From NCBI GenBank assembly GCA_964513565.1, contig CAZENE010000014.1, positions 1 to 64,000 on the forward strand: a stretch of DNA of 64,000 nt, in the 5' to 3' direction. The notes beneath the pieces were generated by a model that saw only the letters and a list, made by a program, of their open reading frames with translations, was not told the DNA's origin and made no database searches. The DNA is from Delta-02 sp964513565. GTDB lineage: Bacteria > Desulfobacterota > Syntrophorhabdia > Syntrophorhabdales > Syntrophorhabdaceae. The position numbers and the translations under genes are program-made. Of the stretch, positions 51,546 through 60,116 are shown piece after piece. Numbering within the stretch: position 1 is the first letter of the stretch; every line of letters starts with the position of its first letter.

Positions 51546-52135
51546 TTTGCTGCCTTCTTGATCCGTTTCAATAGTTCCGGTGCGTTGGTGCATGCCCGTA
51601 CGACACCGATCGTTTTTGCTCCTGCGCGCAGGACGTCGTCAATATTGGTAAGGTCGATACCACCAATTGCAACAGCCGGGATGTCGAGCTTCAGCGCGGC
51701 CTCCGCAACATATACGAGGCCTACTGCGGGCCTGCCCGGTTTGGTAGGCGTCGGATAGACCGGACCGGTTGAAATATAGTCTGCGCCGTCATTTATCGCC
51801 TGCCTGGCCTGGTCCAGGTCGTGAGTCGTCTTGCCGACAATCAGGTCATCGCCGACGATAGCACGCGCTTCCCGGGTCGACATGTCCTGCCCGATATGAA
51901 CTCCGTCAGCCCCCGCTTTAACAGCCAGTCGGGGATCATCGTTCAGAATAAAGACGAAATCCTTTACCTTTTTATATTCCATGAGTTCACGAGCTTTTTC
52001 AAGGATTGCCTTTTCATCGCTCGTCTTGTCTCTGAGCTGAACGATGGCCGCACCGTCATTGACCGCCTGTTTGAGATCATTTACCGATGCGGAAATTACA
52101 TAAAGGTCATTTTTAAAGGGTATTTTTTTTGCCAT
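51542..52135 (-). CDS. thiE: Thiamin-phosphate synthase ThiE
   Basis: 197 residues. Joins the pyrimidine and thiazole halves of thiamin. Motifs: AIVQLRDKTSDEKAILEKAR (pyrophosphate site), FILNDDPRLAVKAGADGVHI with GQDM, GKTTHDLDQARQAINDGADY, STGPVYPTPTKPG and VAIGGIDLTNIDDVLRAGA. First gene of the thi operon. I see no obvious TPP riboswitch in the 100 bases upstream. Confidence 0.95.
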   Translation of the reverse strand: MAKKIPFKNDLYVISASVNDLKQAVNDGAAIVQLRDKTSDEKAILEKARELMEYKKVKDFVFILNDDPRLAVKAGADGVHIGQDMSTREARAIVGDDLIVGKTTHDLDQARQAINDGADYISTGPVYPTPTKPGRPAVGLVYVAEAALKLDIPAVAIGGIDLTNIDDVLRAGAKTIGVVRACTNAPELLKRIKKAAK

Positions 52136-52237
52136 TGCCTATTAAATTACATCAAAATGACAGACAAGTCCAAGTTTCTGTTATATCATCAAAGATGCGC
52201 TTCTCAACCCCCGGAACAAGCATAAACATCAGGGGCT

Positions 52238-52684
52238 CTAGATATAGTACATGATAGAAGCCGGCTCGCTCCTGAGCTTTTGCATCTCTACGAGGGATGC
52301 GAGAGTGTAACCGCTCAGGATGCCCTGCATGGCCGCACCGAGCGTGCTCCAGATTTCCCGCGTGATACATACTTTCGTTCTGTCACATACCGAGTTATCG
52401 CCGACACAGTCTACAATAGTGCAGGGTCCCTCAAGCACGGTGATAATATCGTAGATAGTTATCTGGTCTGGTGCACGGCTTAAGAGGTAACCCCCTTTCC
52501 TTCCGCGCTGGGCCTTAACGATGCGGCCCTTGTTCAGCGCCGAGAATATATGTTCCAAGTATTTTTCGGACACCTCCTGCCGTCTTGCAATATCCGAAAG
52601 AAAGACGGGAGTGCCATTTGTATAGTTCTCTGCAAGATCGATCATTGCACGCAGCCCGTACCTTCCCTTTGTCGATATCCTCAC
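52238..52684 (-). CDS. Rrf2-family transcription regulator, IscR/CymR-like
   Basis: 148 residues. Winged-helix N-terminal half with MRISTKGRYGLRAMIDLAEN, FLSDIARRQEVSEKYLEHIF (recognition helix) and RGRKGGYLLSRAPDQITIYD. A cysteine cluster follows: CTIVDC, NSVC and KVC, which could bind a [2Fe-2S] cluster as in IscR. It is divergent from hydE-nifU-nifS-cysE, with a shared palindromic promoter region, so it probably controls that operon and itself according to Fe-S or cysteine supply. CymR-type control is an alternative given nearby cysE and cysK. Start ATG at 52684. Confidence 0.88.
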   Translation of the reverse strand: MRISTKGRYGLRAMIDLAENYTNGTPVFLSDIARRQEVSEKYLEHIFSALNKGRIVKAQRGRKGGYLLSRAPDQITIYDIITVLEGPCTIVDCVGDNSVCDRTKVCITREIWSTLGAAMQGILSGYTLASLVEMQKLRSEPASIMYYI

Positions 52685-52711
52685 ATTAACACCTAGTATT
52701 TTAATGGGAAT

Positions 52712-52755
52712 AGTATAGATATTGTCTTGACACGAGTCAAGATGTTTCTTATAAT
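52712..52755. promoter_or_regulatory. Divergent overlapping promoters with a shared operator
   Basis: Plus strand (hydE side): TTGACA at 52727-52732, 17 bases, TATAAT at 52750-52755. Minus strand (Rrf2 gene): TTGACT at 52740-52735, 17 bases, TATACT at 52717-52712. Both -35 boxes lie inside the perfect inverted repeat TCTTGACACGAGTCAAGA (52725-52742; 7-bp arms, 4-base centre). A CTTGAC...GTCAAG shape resembles IscR-type Rrf2 sites of anaerobes. A dimer bound here would block both promoters at once. Confidence 0.78.
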
Positions 52756-52838
52756 CGTCGGAATGTCATTCACCCGTCTATCCTGCGGGTAGTATATGTA
52801 TTATATTTACTTGGCATGAAAACGGGGACGGCGGACCC

Positions 52839-53879
52839 ATGGGAGCTGCGGAAGAATTTTCAAGAGATATGGTCATATCACTCCTTAAGAGTGAAGGAAG
52901 CGATCTGAAAGACCTCTACGCCCGGGCGGACAGGGTTCGGCAGGAACACATGGGCGACGAGGTTTATGTCCGGGGGATCATCGAATTCTCCAACCTTTGC
53001 TCCAACGATTGTCTCTACTGCGGCATACGGGCTTCAAATCTTAGGGTTAACCGGTATACGATGGGAATTAATGAGATACGGGAAGCGATAAGGCCTTTCG
53101 AGAGCATGGGACATACAACGGTTGTTCTGCAGTCAGGCGAGACTCCCGGCCTTGATGACGAAGAGATCGGTCGGCTTATAAAAACCATCAAAACCGAGAC
53201 CTCTCTGGCGGTTACGCTTTCGGTGGGCAACCGCCCTCCCGGGGCATACCGTTTCTGGAAGGAATGCGGCATGGACCGTTACCTGATCCGTTTCGAGACA
53301 AGCGACAGGCAATTGTTCGCCCGGCTTCATCCGGATTCATCGTTCGATGAACGGATCGAGTGCCTCCACGTCCTTGAAGATCTGGGCGTGCAGACGGGAA
53401 GCGGATTTATGATCGGTCTCCCGGGAGAGTGTCTTGAGGTTTTGGCGGACAACATCCTGCTATGCAGGGAGCTTGACCTCGACATGATCGGGATCGGGCC
53501 CTACATACCGCATCCCGACACCCCCCTTGCAGCCAAACCGAACGCGTATGCGGAGCATGAAGAAATATTTTACAAGGCCTTGTCTGCCTTAAGAATTGTG
53601 AACCCGGACGCCCATATCCCCGCAACCACGGCCTTTGACGCGGTGTTTCCCGGCTCCGGAAGAGATCTGGCCCTTACACGCGGGGCGAACATCTTTATGC
53701 CGAACAATACACCGGTCAAATACAGGAAGGACTATCTTCTTTATCCGGGAAAACCGTGTGTGGATGAGGACCCCGATCAGTGTGCCGCCAGCAGCCGGAT
53801 GAGGATCGAGGCGATCGGAAGAAAGATGGGAGCAGGACCGGGGCACTCTTTTAAATTTAATAATAAAAGGATACAATAA
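52839..53879 (+). CDS. hydE: [FeFe]-hydrogenase maturase HydE
   Basis: 346-residue radical-SAM protein. The [4Fe-4S] motif is FSNLCSNDCLYCGIR (CxxxCxxC); HydE landmarks are VRGIIEFSNLCSNDC, HTTVVLQSGETPGL, YLIRFETSDRQLFARLHPDS, GSGFMIGLPGE, MIGIGPYIPHPDTPLA and IPATTAFDAV. HydE helps assemble the bridging dithiolate ligand of the H-cluster. HydF, HydG and the hydrogenase itself are not in this window. Here it is the first gene of an Fe-S operon with a consensus promoter 84 bases upstream, which suggests shared Fe-S control. A start near 52839 fits; the ribosome site is weak. Confidence 0.9.
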   Translation: MGAAEEFSRDMVISLLKSEGSDLKDLYARADRVRQEHMGDEVYVRGIIEFSNLCSNDCLYCGIRASNLRVNRYTMGINEIREAIRPFESMGHTTVVLQSGETPGLDDEEIGRLIKTIKTETSLAVTLSVGNRPPGAYRFWKECGMDRYLIRFETSDRQLFARLHPDSSFDERIECLHVLEDLGVQTGSGFMIGLPGECLEVLADNILLCRELDLDMIGIGPYIPHPDTPLAAKPNAYAEHEEIFYKALSALRIVNPDAHIPATTAFDAVFPGSGRDLALTRGANIFMPNNTPVKYRKDYLLYPGKPCVDEDPDQCAASSRMRIEAIGRKMGAGPGHSFKFNNKRIQ

Positions 53880-53934
53880 CCTATACATATCGGCCCTTTG
53901 GGCTGAATTAAGGAAACCTTGAAAGGAGCACGTT

Positions 53935-54771
53935 ATGTGGGAATATACGGACAAGGTAAAAGAGCATTTTCTCAATCCGAAAAATACCGGGGAGATCGAG
54001 AACCCGGATGCCGTGGCCGAAGTGGGCTCTATCGCTTGCGGGGATGCCCTGAAGCTCACGATGAAGCTCGACGAGAACAAGAAGATCGTGGATGCCAGGT
54101 TCAAGACATTCGGATGTGCAAGCGCTATCGCCTCGGCATCGGCTTTGACCGAGATCTTGAAGGGAAAAACCATTGAGGAGGCTGAGAAAATAACAAATCA
54201 GGATATCGCCGATTACCTTGGAGGGCTCCCACCGGAAAAAATGCATTGCTCTGTGCTCGGACAGGAGGCCCTTGAAAAAGCCATCGAGAATTATCGCGGC
54301 GTCCCGCATAAAAAGCCGGAAGAGGTAATAGTGTGCGCGTGCTTTGGCGTGACCGACGGAGAGATCGAGCGTGCTGTCAGACAGAATCATCTTACCAGCG
54401 TGGAAGAGGTAACGAACTATACGAAGGCCGGCGGCGGCTGCGGAAACTGCCATGACAAGATACAGGCGATCATCGATCGTGTGTACGACACAGAGAAAAG
54501 ACAGGCGCAGCCCGTTGAAAGACCGAAGCTCTCCAATCTGCAGAAGATCCGCTTGATCGAGGAGACGATCGACCGCGAGATACGGCCATCCCTCAAACAT
54601 GACGGGGGCGACATAGAACTCGTGGATGTCATCGGCAATAGAGTACTCGTCGCACTGCGGGGAGCATGTGCGGTCTGTCATGCATCGCAGCTAACCATGA
54701 AAAGCCTCGTCCAGGGAAAACTCCAGGAATTTGTTGCGCCGGAACTCGTCGTCGAGGAGGTGGCCTCATGA
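53935..54771 (+). CDS. nifU: NifU-type three-domain Fe-S scaffold protein
   Basis: 278 residues. IscU-like N-domain (1-125) with Cys in SIACGDALK, KTFGCASAIASAS and MHCSVLG; central BFD-type [2Fe-2S] domain (about 138-190) with VCACFGVTD and GGGCGNCHDK; C-terminal NifU domain (about 205-278) with RPSLKHDGGDIELVDV and GACAVCHAS. This full NifU architecture builds Fe-S clusters with the cysteine desulfurase encoded next. GAAAGGAG precedes the ATG. The stop overlaps the nifS start (ATGA). Confidence 0.95.
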   Translation: MWEYTDKVKEHFLNPKNTGEIENPDAVAEVGSIACGDALKLTMKLDENKKIVDARFKTFGCASAIASASALTEILKGKTIEEAEKITNQDIADYLGGLPPEKMHCSVLGQEALEKAIENYRGVPHKKPEEVIVCACFGVTDGEIERAVRQNHLTSVEEVTNYTKAGGGCGNCHDKIQAIIDRVYDTEKRQAQPVERPKLSNLQKIRLIEETIDREIRPSLKHDGGDIELVDVIGNRVLVALRGACAVCHASQLTMKSLVQGKLQEFVAPELVVEEVAS

Positions 54772-55949
54772 AAACGATCTATCTCGATAATAATGCCACG
54801 ACAAGAGTAGCGCCTGAAGTGGTGGAGGAAATGCTGCCCTATCTCCGCGAATATTATGGTAACCCGTCGAGCATGCATACTTTTGGCGGGCAGGTTGCCG
54901 GCAAGATCTCCGAAGCACGCCGGAAAATAGGGTCGCTCCTTGGTGCGGACCCCGATGAGATCGTTTTTACGAGCTGCGGCACCGAGAGCGACAATACAGC
55001 GATAATGTCGGCCCTTGCAAACAACCCCGGGAAGGATCACATCGTTACGACCAGAGTCGAGCATCCCGCGGTTAAAGTGTTCTGTGAACACCTGGCCAGG
55101 AAAGGCTACCGCGTAACATTGCTACCCGTCGATCCGGAGGGGCGCCTCGACATGGCGGAGTATGAGGCCAGCCTGACTTCCGATACGGCGGTCGTAAGCA
55201 TCATGTGGGCAAACAATGAAACCGGTGTCATTTTCCCCGTTGAACAGGCTGCCCTTATTGCACGTGAAAAAGGGATCCCCTTTCACACCGATGCGGTGCA
55301 GGCAGTCGGCAAGATACCTGTTAATATGAAGGAAAATGCGATCGATATGCTGTCCCTTTCCGGCCATAAACTGCATGCGCCCAAAGGTGTCGGTCTGCTC
55401 TATGTCCGGAAAGGCACGAAATTTTCGCCATTTTTGATCGGGGGTCACCAGGAAAAAGGACGCCGGGGAGGGACGGAAAATGTTCCCGGTATCATCGCCC
55501 TCGGCAAGGCATGCGAATTGGCGGCCCTCAATATGGAAAAAGAGAACACCCATGTGAAGAAACTGCGCGACAGGCTCGAGGATGGGCTTCTCAGCGTCAT
55601 TCCGCAAAGCAAGATCAATGGGAACCGTGAGGCGAGATTGCCAAACACGGTCAATATAAGCTTTGAGTTCATTGAAGGTGAGAGCATTCTTCTACTAATG
55701 GACCAATTCGGCATTTGCGCCTCGTCGGGGTCGGCGTGCACCTCCGGTTCGCTTCAGCCTTCCCATGTCCTGCGTGCAATGGGCGTCCCCTACACCATGG
55801 CACACGGGTCGGTAAGATTCAGCCTCAGCGTTTACAACACCGTCGAGGATGTCGACCTCGTCGTCCGGGAACTGCCCCCGATAATCGAGAAATTGAGGGT
55901 GCTTTCCCCATACTGGGCAACATCCCAGGGGGCGTGCGCAACAGCCTGA
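54768..55949 (+). CDS. nifS: Cysteine desulfurase NifS/IscS
   Basis: 393 residues, PLP enzyme supplying sulfur to NifU. Landmarks: IYLDNNATTRVAPEV, GNPSSMHTFG, FTSCGTESDNTAIMS, HTDAVQAVGKIPV, PLP lysine in SLSGHKLHAPKGVGLLY, and the catalytic Cys in SSGSACTSGSLQPSHVL. The true start is the ATG at 54768, inside the nifU stop; the frame upstream to 54666 only overlaps nifU. It belongs to the hydE-nifU-nifS-cysE operon. Confidence 0.96.
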   Translation: MKTIYLDNNATTRVAPEVVEEMLPYLREYYGNPSSMHTFGGQVAGKISEARRKIGSLLGADPDEIVFTSCGTESDNTAIMSALANNPGKDHIVTTRVEHPAVKVFCEHLARKGYRVTLLPVDPEGRLDMAEYEASLTSDTAVVSIMWANNETGVIFPVEQAALIAREKGIPFHTDAVQAVGKIPVNMKENAIDMLSLSGHKLHAPKGVGLLYVRKGTKFSPFLIGGHQEKGRRGGTENVPGIIALGKACELAALNMEKENTHVKKLRDRLEDGLLSVIPQSKINGNREARLPNTVNISFEFIEGESILLLMDQFGICASSGSACTSGSLQPSHVLRAMGVPYTMAHGSVRFSLSVYNTVEDVDLVVRELPPIIEKLRVLSPYWATSQGACATA

Positions 55950-55961
55950 AAGGATATCCGC

Positions 55962-56915
55962 ATGGAAGAAAAATCTCCGAAAAACGAGTGCAGGATAGAT
56001 ATCGCTACGAACCAGGATTATCGGTCCCAAATACATCCCCTTGTCGATAAAATCATTTCACAGTATAAAAAAGACGGCCGTTTTCATCACATTGGACCGG
56101 AGCCGATACCATCACGGCAGGCTATAATCGACATAATATATAAAACGATCCCCATTCTGTTCCCGGGTTTTTTTTCGTCCCATCGTATTGACGATTTCAA
56201 TGCGGAATACTACCTGGGCCAGCAGGTGACGGAGCTTTTCGAGGCGCTCACGATACAGGTACAGCATGCGATACGTCACGACTGCATTCGTTTCAACAAG
56301 GTATGTGTTCAGTGTGAAGAGCGCAGCTATGAGATCGGACTCCAATTTATCGAGGCAATACCCGATCTGCAGAAAAAACTGGCAACGGATGTGCGGGCCG
56401 CGTTTGAAGGCGACCCGGCCGCCCGCCATTTTGACGAGATAATATTCAGCTACCCCGGCCTTTTAGCAATCGCAGTATACCGGGCGGCAAACTGGCTTTA
56501 TCTTGCCGACGTTCCTCTTATACCCCGCATTATGACCGAATATGCACATGGCCGTACCGGCATTGACATCCACCCCGGCGTCACGATTGGCGACAGTTTC
56601 TTCATCGATCACGGCACCGGCGTGGTTATCGGTGAAACAACGAGCATTGGAGACCGCGTTCGCTTGTATCAGGGTGTCACCCTCGGGGCGTTGTCTCTCA
56701 GCAAGGAGGAATGCCCCCTGCTTCGGGACACGAAACGGCACCCTACCATCGAGGAGGACGTAATAATATATGCAAACGCGACCATCCTCGGCGGCAGCAC
56801 GGTGATAGGCGCCCGGTCCGTGATCGGCGGCAACGTCTGGCTGACAGAATCGGTACCGCCCGATACTTCGGTATTCCTCAAAAAACCGGAACTCGTCATG
56901 AGAAATAAAGGATAG
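55962..56915 (+). CDS. cysE: Serine O-acetyltransferase, long form
   Basis: 317 residues. N-terminal helical part (1-180; YRSQIHPLVDKIISQYKK, YYLGQQVTELFEALTIQVQH) and a C-terminal left-handed beta-helix with hexapeptide repeats: GRTGIDIHPGVTIGDSFFID, HGTGVVIGETTSIGDRVRLY, GVTLGALSL, IYANATILGGSTVIG. It makes O-acetylserine for cysteine, the substrate of the desulfurase encoded 12 bases upstream and of CysK (61068). The longer N-terminal region and the C-terminal part without a long tail resemble the EpsC/SAT type that may lack tight cysteine feedback. Last gene of the operon. Confidence 0.92.
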   Translation: MEEKSPKNECRIDIATNQDYRSQIHPLVDKIISQYKKDGRFHHIGPEPIPSRQAIIDIIYKTIPILFPGFFSSHRIDDFNAEYYLGQQVTELFEALTIQVQHAIRHDCIRFNKVCVQCEERSYEIGLQFIEAIPDLQKKLATDVRAAFEGDPAARHFDEIIFSYPGLLAIAVYRAANWLYLADVPLIPRIMTEYAHGRTGIDIHPGVTIGDSFFIDHGTGVVIGETTSIGDRVRLYQGVTLGALSLSKEECPLLRDTKRHPTIEEDVIIYANATILGGSTVIGARSVIGGNVWLTESVPPDTSVFLKKPELVMRNKG

Positions 56916-56966
56916 TGTTGTCATTGTCCGGTCATCATGCCGCACGTACTAAAAAAACGGCGTTGT

Positions 56967-58013
56967 TTATTCCTGAAGGTCAGAATTGATCTTATTTGCA
57001 GCCGGCAGCATTGTCCTGAAGGTGGAACCACATTCCGCGTTATTAAAATGGATTATATCGCCCCCGTGCGCCCTTACTATCTTGCGGGAGATTGGAAGGC
57101 CGAGCCCGGTTCCATGCTTTTTACTCGTAAAAAACAGGTTAAAGATCTTTTCCCGTACATCTTCAGGAATGCCGGGACCGGTATCCACAATATCGAAGAA
57201 TAATAGTTTCCCCTTTTCACAGATATTTATCTGTATCAATGCGCCATCTGCCGATGCGTCCACAGCATTGCTCAATAGATTGATGAACACCTGCTCCATA
57301 CGTTCGGGGTCGAGGTATATTCCGGGCATTCCCGGGTCCGCGTTAATTTCGACGACCACTTTCGCATGCCGGTTTGCCGGCCCGCGGACAATGTCTGCAC
57401 ATTTCTCGACGAGCTTGACGGGATCTTCCTTTGTCCGGTGAAGAACCGGAGACCGGGAAATATCCAGCATTTCCCTAGAAAGCGTCTCGAGTCTGCGGCA
57501 CTCGTCAAGGACGATCTCCAATTTTTCTACACACAATTCATCTATCAGCCTCTTCTTGACCTGCATCGTGAAACCGGCGATAGCGATGAGCGGGGTCCGC
57601 ATCTCGTGGGCGACCGCTATCACTGTTCTTCCCACGGCGGCGAGGCGTTCGGATTCTTTTAGCGCCTTCTCCTGCGCGGCCTTTCGGTCAGTGAGGACAC
57701 CGAGAATGATCGAAGCGATGTCCATGACCAAGATCCCGAGGATACGGTCAAAGCCCGCAGGGTCGAGCGGTTGATGCCTCATGGCCAGAAAAGGAACGTA
57801 GAGTGCATTCACCCCAATTATCGCCGCGACCGATCCGCGCAATCCCGACCATAGCCCGGCAAGAACGAGGGGCAGGACGTAAAGTTCTCCGTAGAAGCTG
57901 TGATAATAGACCTTTCTCAGTCCAGTCAGGTAATGCAGCAGACTTATCCCGATGATCAAACCCGATACAAAAACAAAACGCCTATTTTTCAGGTAGGGAT
58001 ACAATCTCGGCAT
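56967..58013 (-). CDS. Membrane-bound sensor histidine kinase
   Basis: 348 residues. About four to five N-terminal hydrophobic helices (FVFVSGLIIGISLLHYL, LYVLPLVLAGLWSGLRG, VAAIIGVNALYVPFLAM, ILGILVMDIASIILGVL), then HisKA with H136 in VAHEMRTPL and a HATPase part with NLLSNAVDAS, DTGPGIPEDV and GTGLGLPISRKI. There is no receiver; the partner regulator is not adjacent. The ATG at 58013 has GGAG five bases upstream, so I prefer it to the in-frame codon at 58040. Convergent with cysE. Confidence 0.92.
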   Translation of the reverse strand: MPRLYPYLKNRRFVFVSGLIIGISLLHYLTGLRKVYYHSFYGELYVLPLVLAGLWSGLRGSVAAIIGVNALYVPFLAMRHQPLDPAGFDRILGILVMDIASIILGVLTDRKAAQEKALKESERLAAVGRTVIAVAHEMRTPLIAIAGFTMQVKKRLIDELCVEKLEIVLDECRRLETLSREMLDISRSPVLHRTKEDPVKLVEKCADIVRGPANRHAKVVVEINADPGMPGIYLDPERMEQVFINLLSNAVDASADGALIQINICEKGKLLFFDIVDTGPGIPEDVREKIFNLFFTSKKHGTGLGLPISRKIVRAHGGDIIHFNNAECGSTFRTMLPAANKINSDLQE

Positions 58014-58381
58014 GGTCACTCCGTTGCGAAAGATGTCCAAGGCATTTCAGGGAAGAATAAATAGCAGGTATTTAAAGCGAAGCTAACATCCATTTCCTTG
58101 CAGCCATCATCGTTAAAGAGTATAGTATCCAGGAAAAATCGTGTCAAGAAATCCATTTTTAGCTATTGCTTTTAATATATTACATCTAACACGATACAAG
58201 CCGTCCGCCGGAGAAAAGCCCATCCGCCATTTATCTTCACGCCGGACCTCGGGGCCGTTCTCATATCGGTCAGCACCATCTGCGGCTGTCGATGCGCGAT
58301 CTAAAAGTGACGATCGGCCCGGTATTCTTTACAAATAACTTGCCCGTATTAGATTTTACCAAGACAGTATAGGAGGCGATC
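58014..58381. other. Divergent intergenic region
   Basis: About 370 bases between the kinase (minus) and a secreted protein gene (plus). On the minus strand TGCTATTTAT at 58066-58057 could be an extended -10 for the kinase; the same 14-mer TGCTATTTATTCTT is found upstream of the ankyrin gene. No RNA gene or ORF is supported. Confidence 0.4.
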
Positions 58382-58864
58382 ATGAAACTTTTTTGCGGCA
58401 TTGTATTATCCATGATTTTTACGGTTATGCCTTATATGGGGCAAGCCCAAGTAAACAGTGATAAAATGATGGAATCGCAGGGCATGCCCGGCTCCGGCGC
58501 CAATGAATGCTTCAAGCATTCAATGGAGCAGGCCTTGGATTTGCAACAGTTAAATATAAGGAATCCCTCACGGCAATCAGCCGAATCCGACAAGGAAATG
58601 ATGGACCAGCTGGAACAGGCCCGCCTGTGCCTTCAGGAGGCCGGGGCGCCGGGGAGCGGCGGCAAGTCCGCGCGGGAAAAACAGATGCAATGCGCGGATG
58701 ATTGGCTGGACAGGTCCATAGCCCGGCACAGGAACCATATGGACAACCCGTCAACAAAGACCGAGGCCTCACAGAAACAGCTGCTGAGGGATATGCGCAG
58801 GTCGTATAATTGCACGGGACCGGCAAGAGCCATCATCGATGGGACCGGGGAACTTGACAGGTAA
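58382..58864 (+). CDS. Secreted hypothetical protein, 160 residues
   Basis: The ATG follows TAGGAGGCGATC, a strong ribosome site. Signal peptide about 1-22 (LFCGIVLSMIFTVMPYMG, cut after GQA). The mature part is helical and Met/Gln/Arg-rich, with four conserved-looking Cys (NECFKH, RLCLQEA, MQCADDW, YNCTGP) that could form two disulfides. No family is recognised. It is transcribed alone; the neighbours face the other way or lie far downstream. Confidence 0.7.
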   Translation: MKLFCGIVLSMIFTVMPYMGQAQVNSDKMMESQGMPGSGANECFKHSMEQALDLQQLNIRNPSRQSAESDKEMMDQLEQARLCLQEAGAPGSGGKSAREKQMQCADDWLDRSIARHRNHMDNPSTKTEASQKQLLRDMRRSYNCTGPARAIIDGTGELDR

Positions 58865-59008
58865 AATGGCGTCCGTTCCGGGTGCATGGTTCACAAAGGT
58901 GGTCTATCGCCAGTCCCTGCCGCGCCTCATGCATTTTTTCGTTTTCAAAGATGAGCTCGACAAGGCTCGCTCGATCGCCCGGACTTGCATCTTGATGAGG
59001 CCGCGCTG

Positions 59009-60115
59009 TTATTTTTGATTTTCGATCAACGGACGAACGATAGTACCGCCGCCGAGCACAAAATCACCGACATAGAAGACAACGTATTGACCCGGGGTTA
59101 TCGACTCCTGGGGCGCGTCGAAATAGACTGCCGCTGAATTGCCGGTACCGGGAATGACCGTGCATGGCGCAGGATGGGCCGCATAACGGATCTTAGCCCG
59201 CAGGGCCCCGTGCGGTCTGTCATAAAAGGGTATGATCCAGTTAATGTCTTCAGCGATCAGACCGTCCTCCATCAAGTCCGCTTTTGGACCCGCCACGACC
59301 TCGTTTTTTACGGGATCGATCCGGAGCACGTAATATGGTTCCTTCATCCCGGCCAGCTTGAGACCCCTGCGCTGCCCCACTGTATAAAAAGCTATACCCT
59401 CGTGCCTCCCAATGATGGCCCCGTCTTTTCCGACTATATTCCCGCGACGGGGCTTTTCCTTCAAAAAACCTGCGTAATCTTCGAATTCAAGGAAATCCTG
59501 GCTTTCCCTTTTTGCGGTACATTCCGCAAATCCGTCTTTCAGCGCCAGTCTTTTAATATCTTCCTTGCTGAATTCCCCGAGAGGGAAAGTAACCCATGAG
59601 AGCTGCTCCTGCGAAAGCCGGTGCAGAAAATACGACTGGTCCTTGGACTCATCGATCCCCCGCAGGAGAATATATCGACCCGACGCGGGATCTTGGCCCA
59701 ATCGGGCATAATGTCCGGTGGCGAAAAGATCGAAAGGTATGCCGCTTAATCGCGCCTTCTCAATAAGTGCGCCAAACTTTATCTTTACATTGCACATGAC
59801 ACAGGGATTGGGCGTTCTTCCGGATGCGTACTCGGTGCTGAAATAATCCAGGACAGATGCATGAAATTCCTCGCATACATCGATCACGAAATGGTCAATA
59901 CCCAGCCTTGCAGCCGCTTTTTTTGCATCCCGGACACATAATGCCCCCCCGGGGCCATAACAGGCGCTTCGTACCGAACGGCCGGCCATCCACCCATTCC
60001 ATATTTTCATCGTGATGCCGGTGACATGATAGCCTTTCTTCTTGAGGAGGTAGGCTGTTATCGTTGAATCTACGCCGCCGCTCATTCCCACGGCGATCCG
60101 TTTTCCTGATATCAT
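59009..60115 (-). CDS. mnmA: tRNA 2-thiouridylase, MnmA-like variant
   Basis: 368 residues. Thiolates U34 of tRNA Lys/Glu/Gln. PP-loop GMSGGVDSTITAYLLKKKGY, then TPNPCVMCNVKIKFG (first active-site Cys region), GHYARLG, DQSYFLHRLSQEQL, VGQRRGLKL and a C-terminal beta-barrel. Two deviations: the second active-site Cys, normally in STGICFI or ESQEICFV, is absent (here ESQDFLEFEDY), and there is a CYGPGGALC stretch near residue 55 plus CVMC and ECTAK. This suggests a different cysteine set, possibly an Fe-S-dependent type. It is 1 base after the larE-like gene, so both sulfur-transfer genes form one unit. Confidence 0.87.
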   Translation of the reverse strand: MISGKRIAVGMSGGVDSTITAYLLKKKGYHVTGITMKIWNGWMAGRSVRSACYGPGGALCVRDAKKAAARLGIDHFVIDVCEEFHASVLDYFSTEYASGRTPNPCVMCNVKIKFGALIEKARLSGIPFDLFATGHYARLGQDPASGRYILLRGIDESKDQSYFLHRLSQEQLSWVTFPLGEFSKEDIKRLALKDGFAECTAKRESQDFLEFEDYAGFLKEKPRRGNIVGKDGAIIGRHEGIAFYTVGQRRGLKLAGMKEPYYVLRIDPVKNEVVAGPKADLMEDGLIAEDINWIIPFYDRPHGALRAKIRYAAHPAPCTVIPGTGNSAAVYFDAPQESITPGQYVVFYVGDFVLGGGTIVRPLIENQK

Positions 60116-60116
60116 A

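Noticed and set aside
52136..52237. Possible TPP riboswitch upstream of thiE
   Set aside because: The stretch is only about 100 bases and I could not find the conserved CUGAGA and ACCUGA-type boxes.
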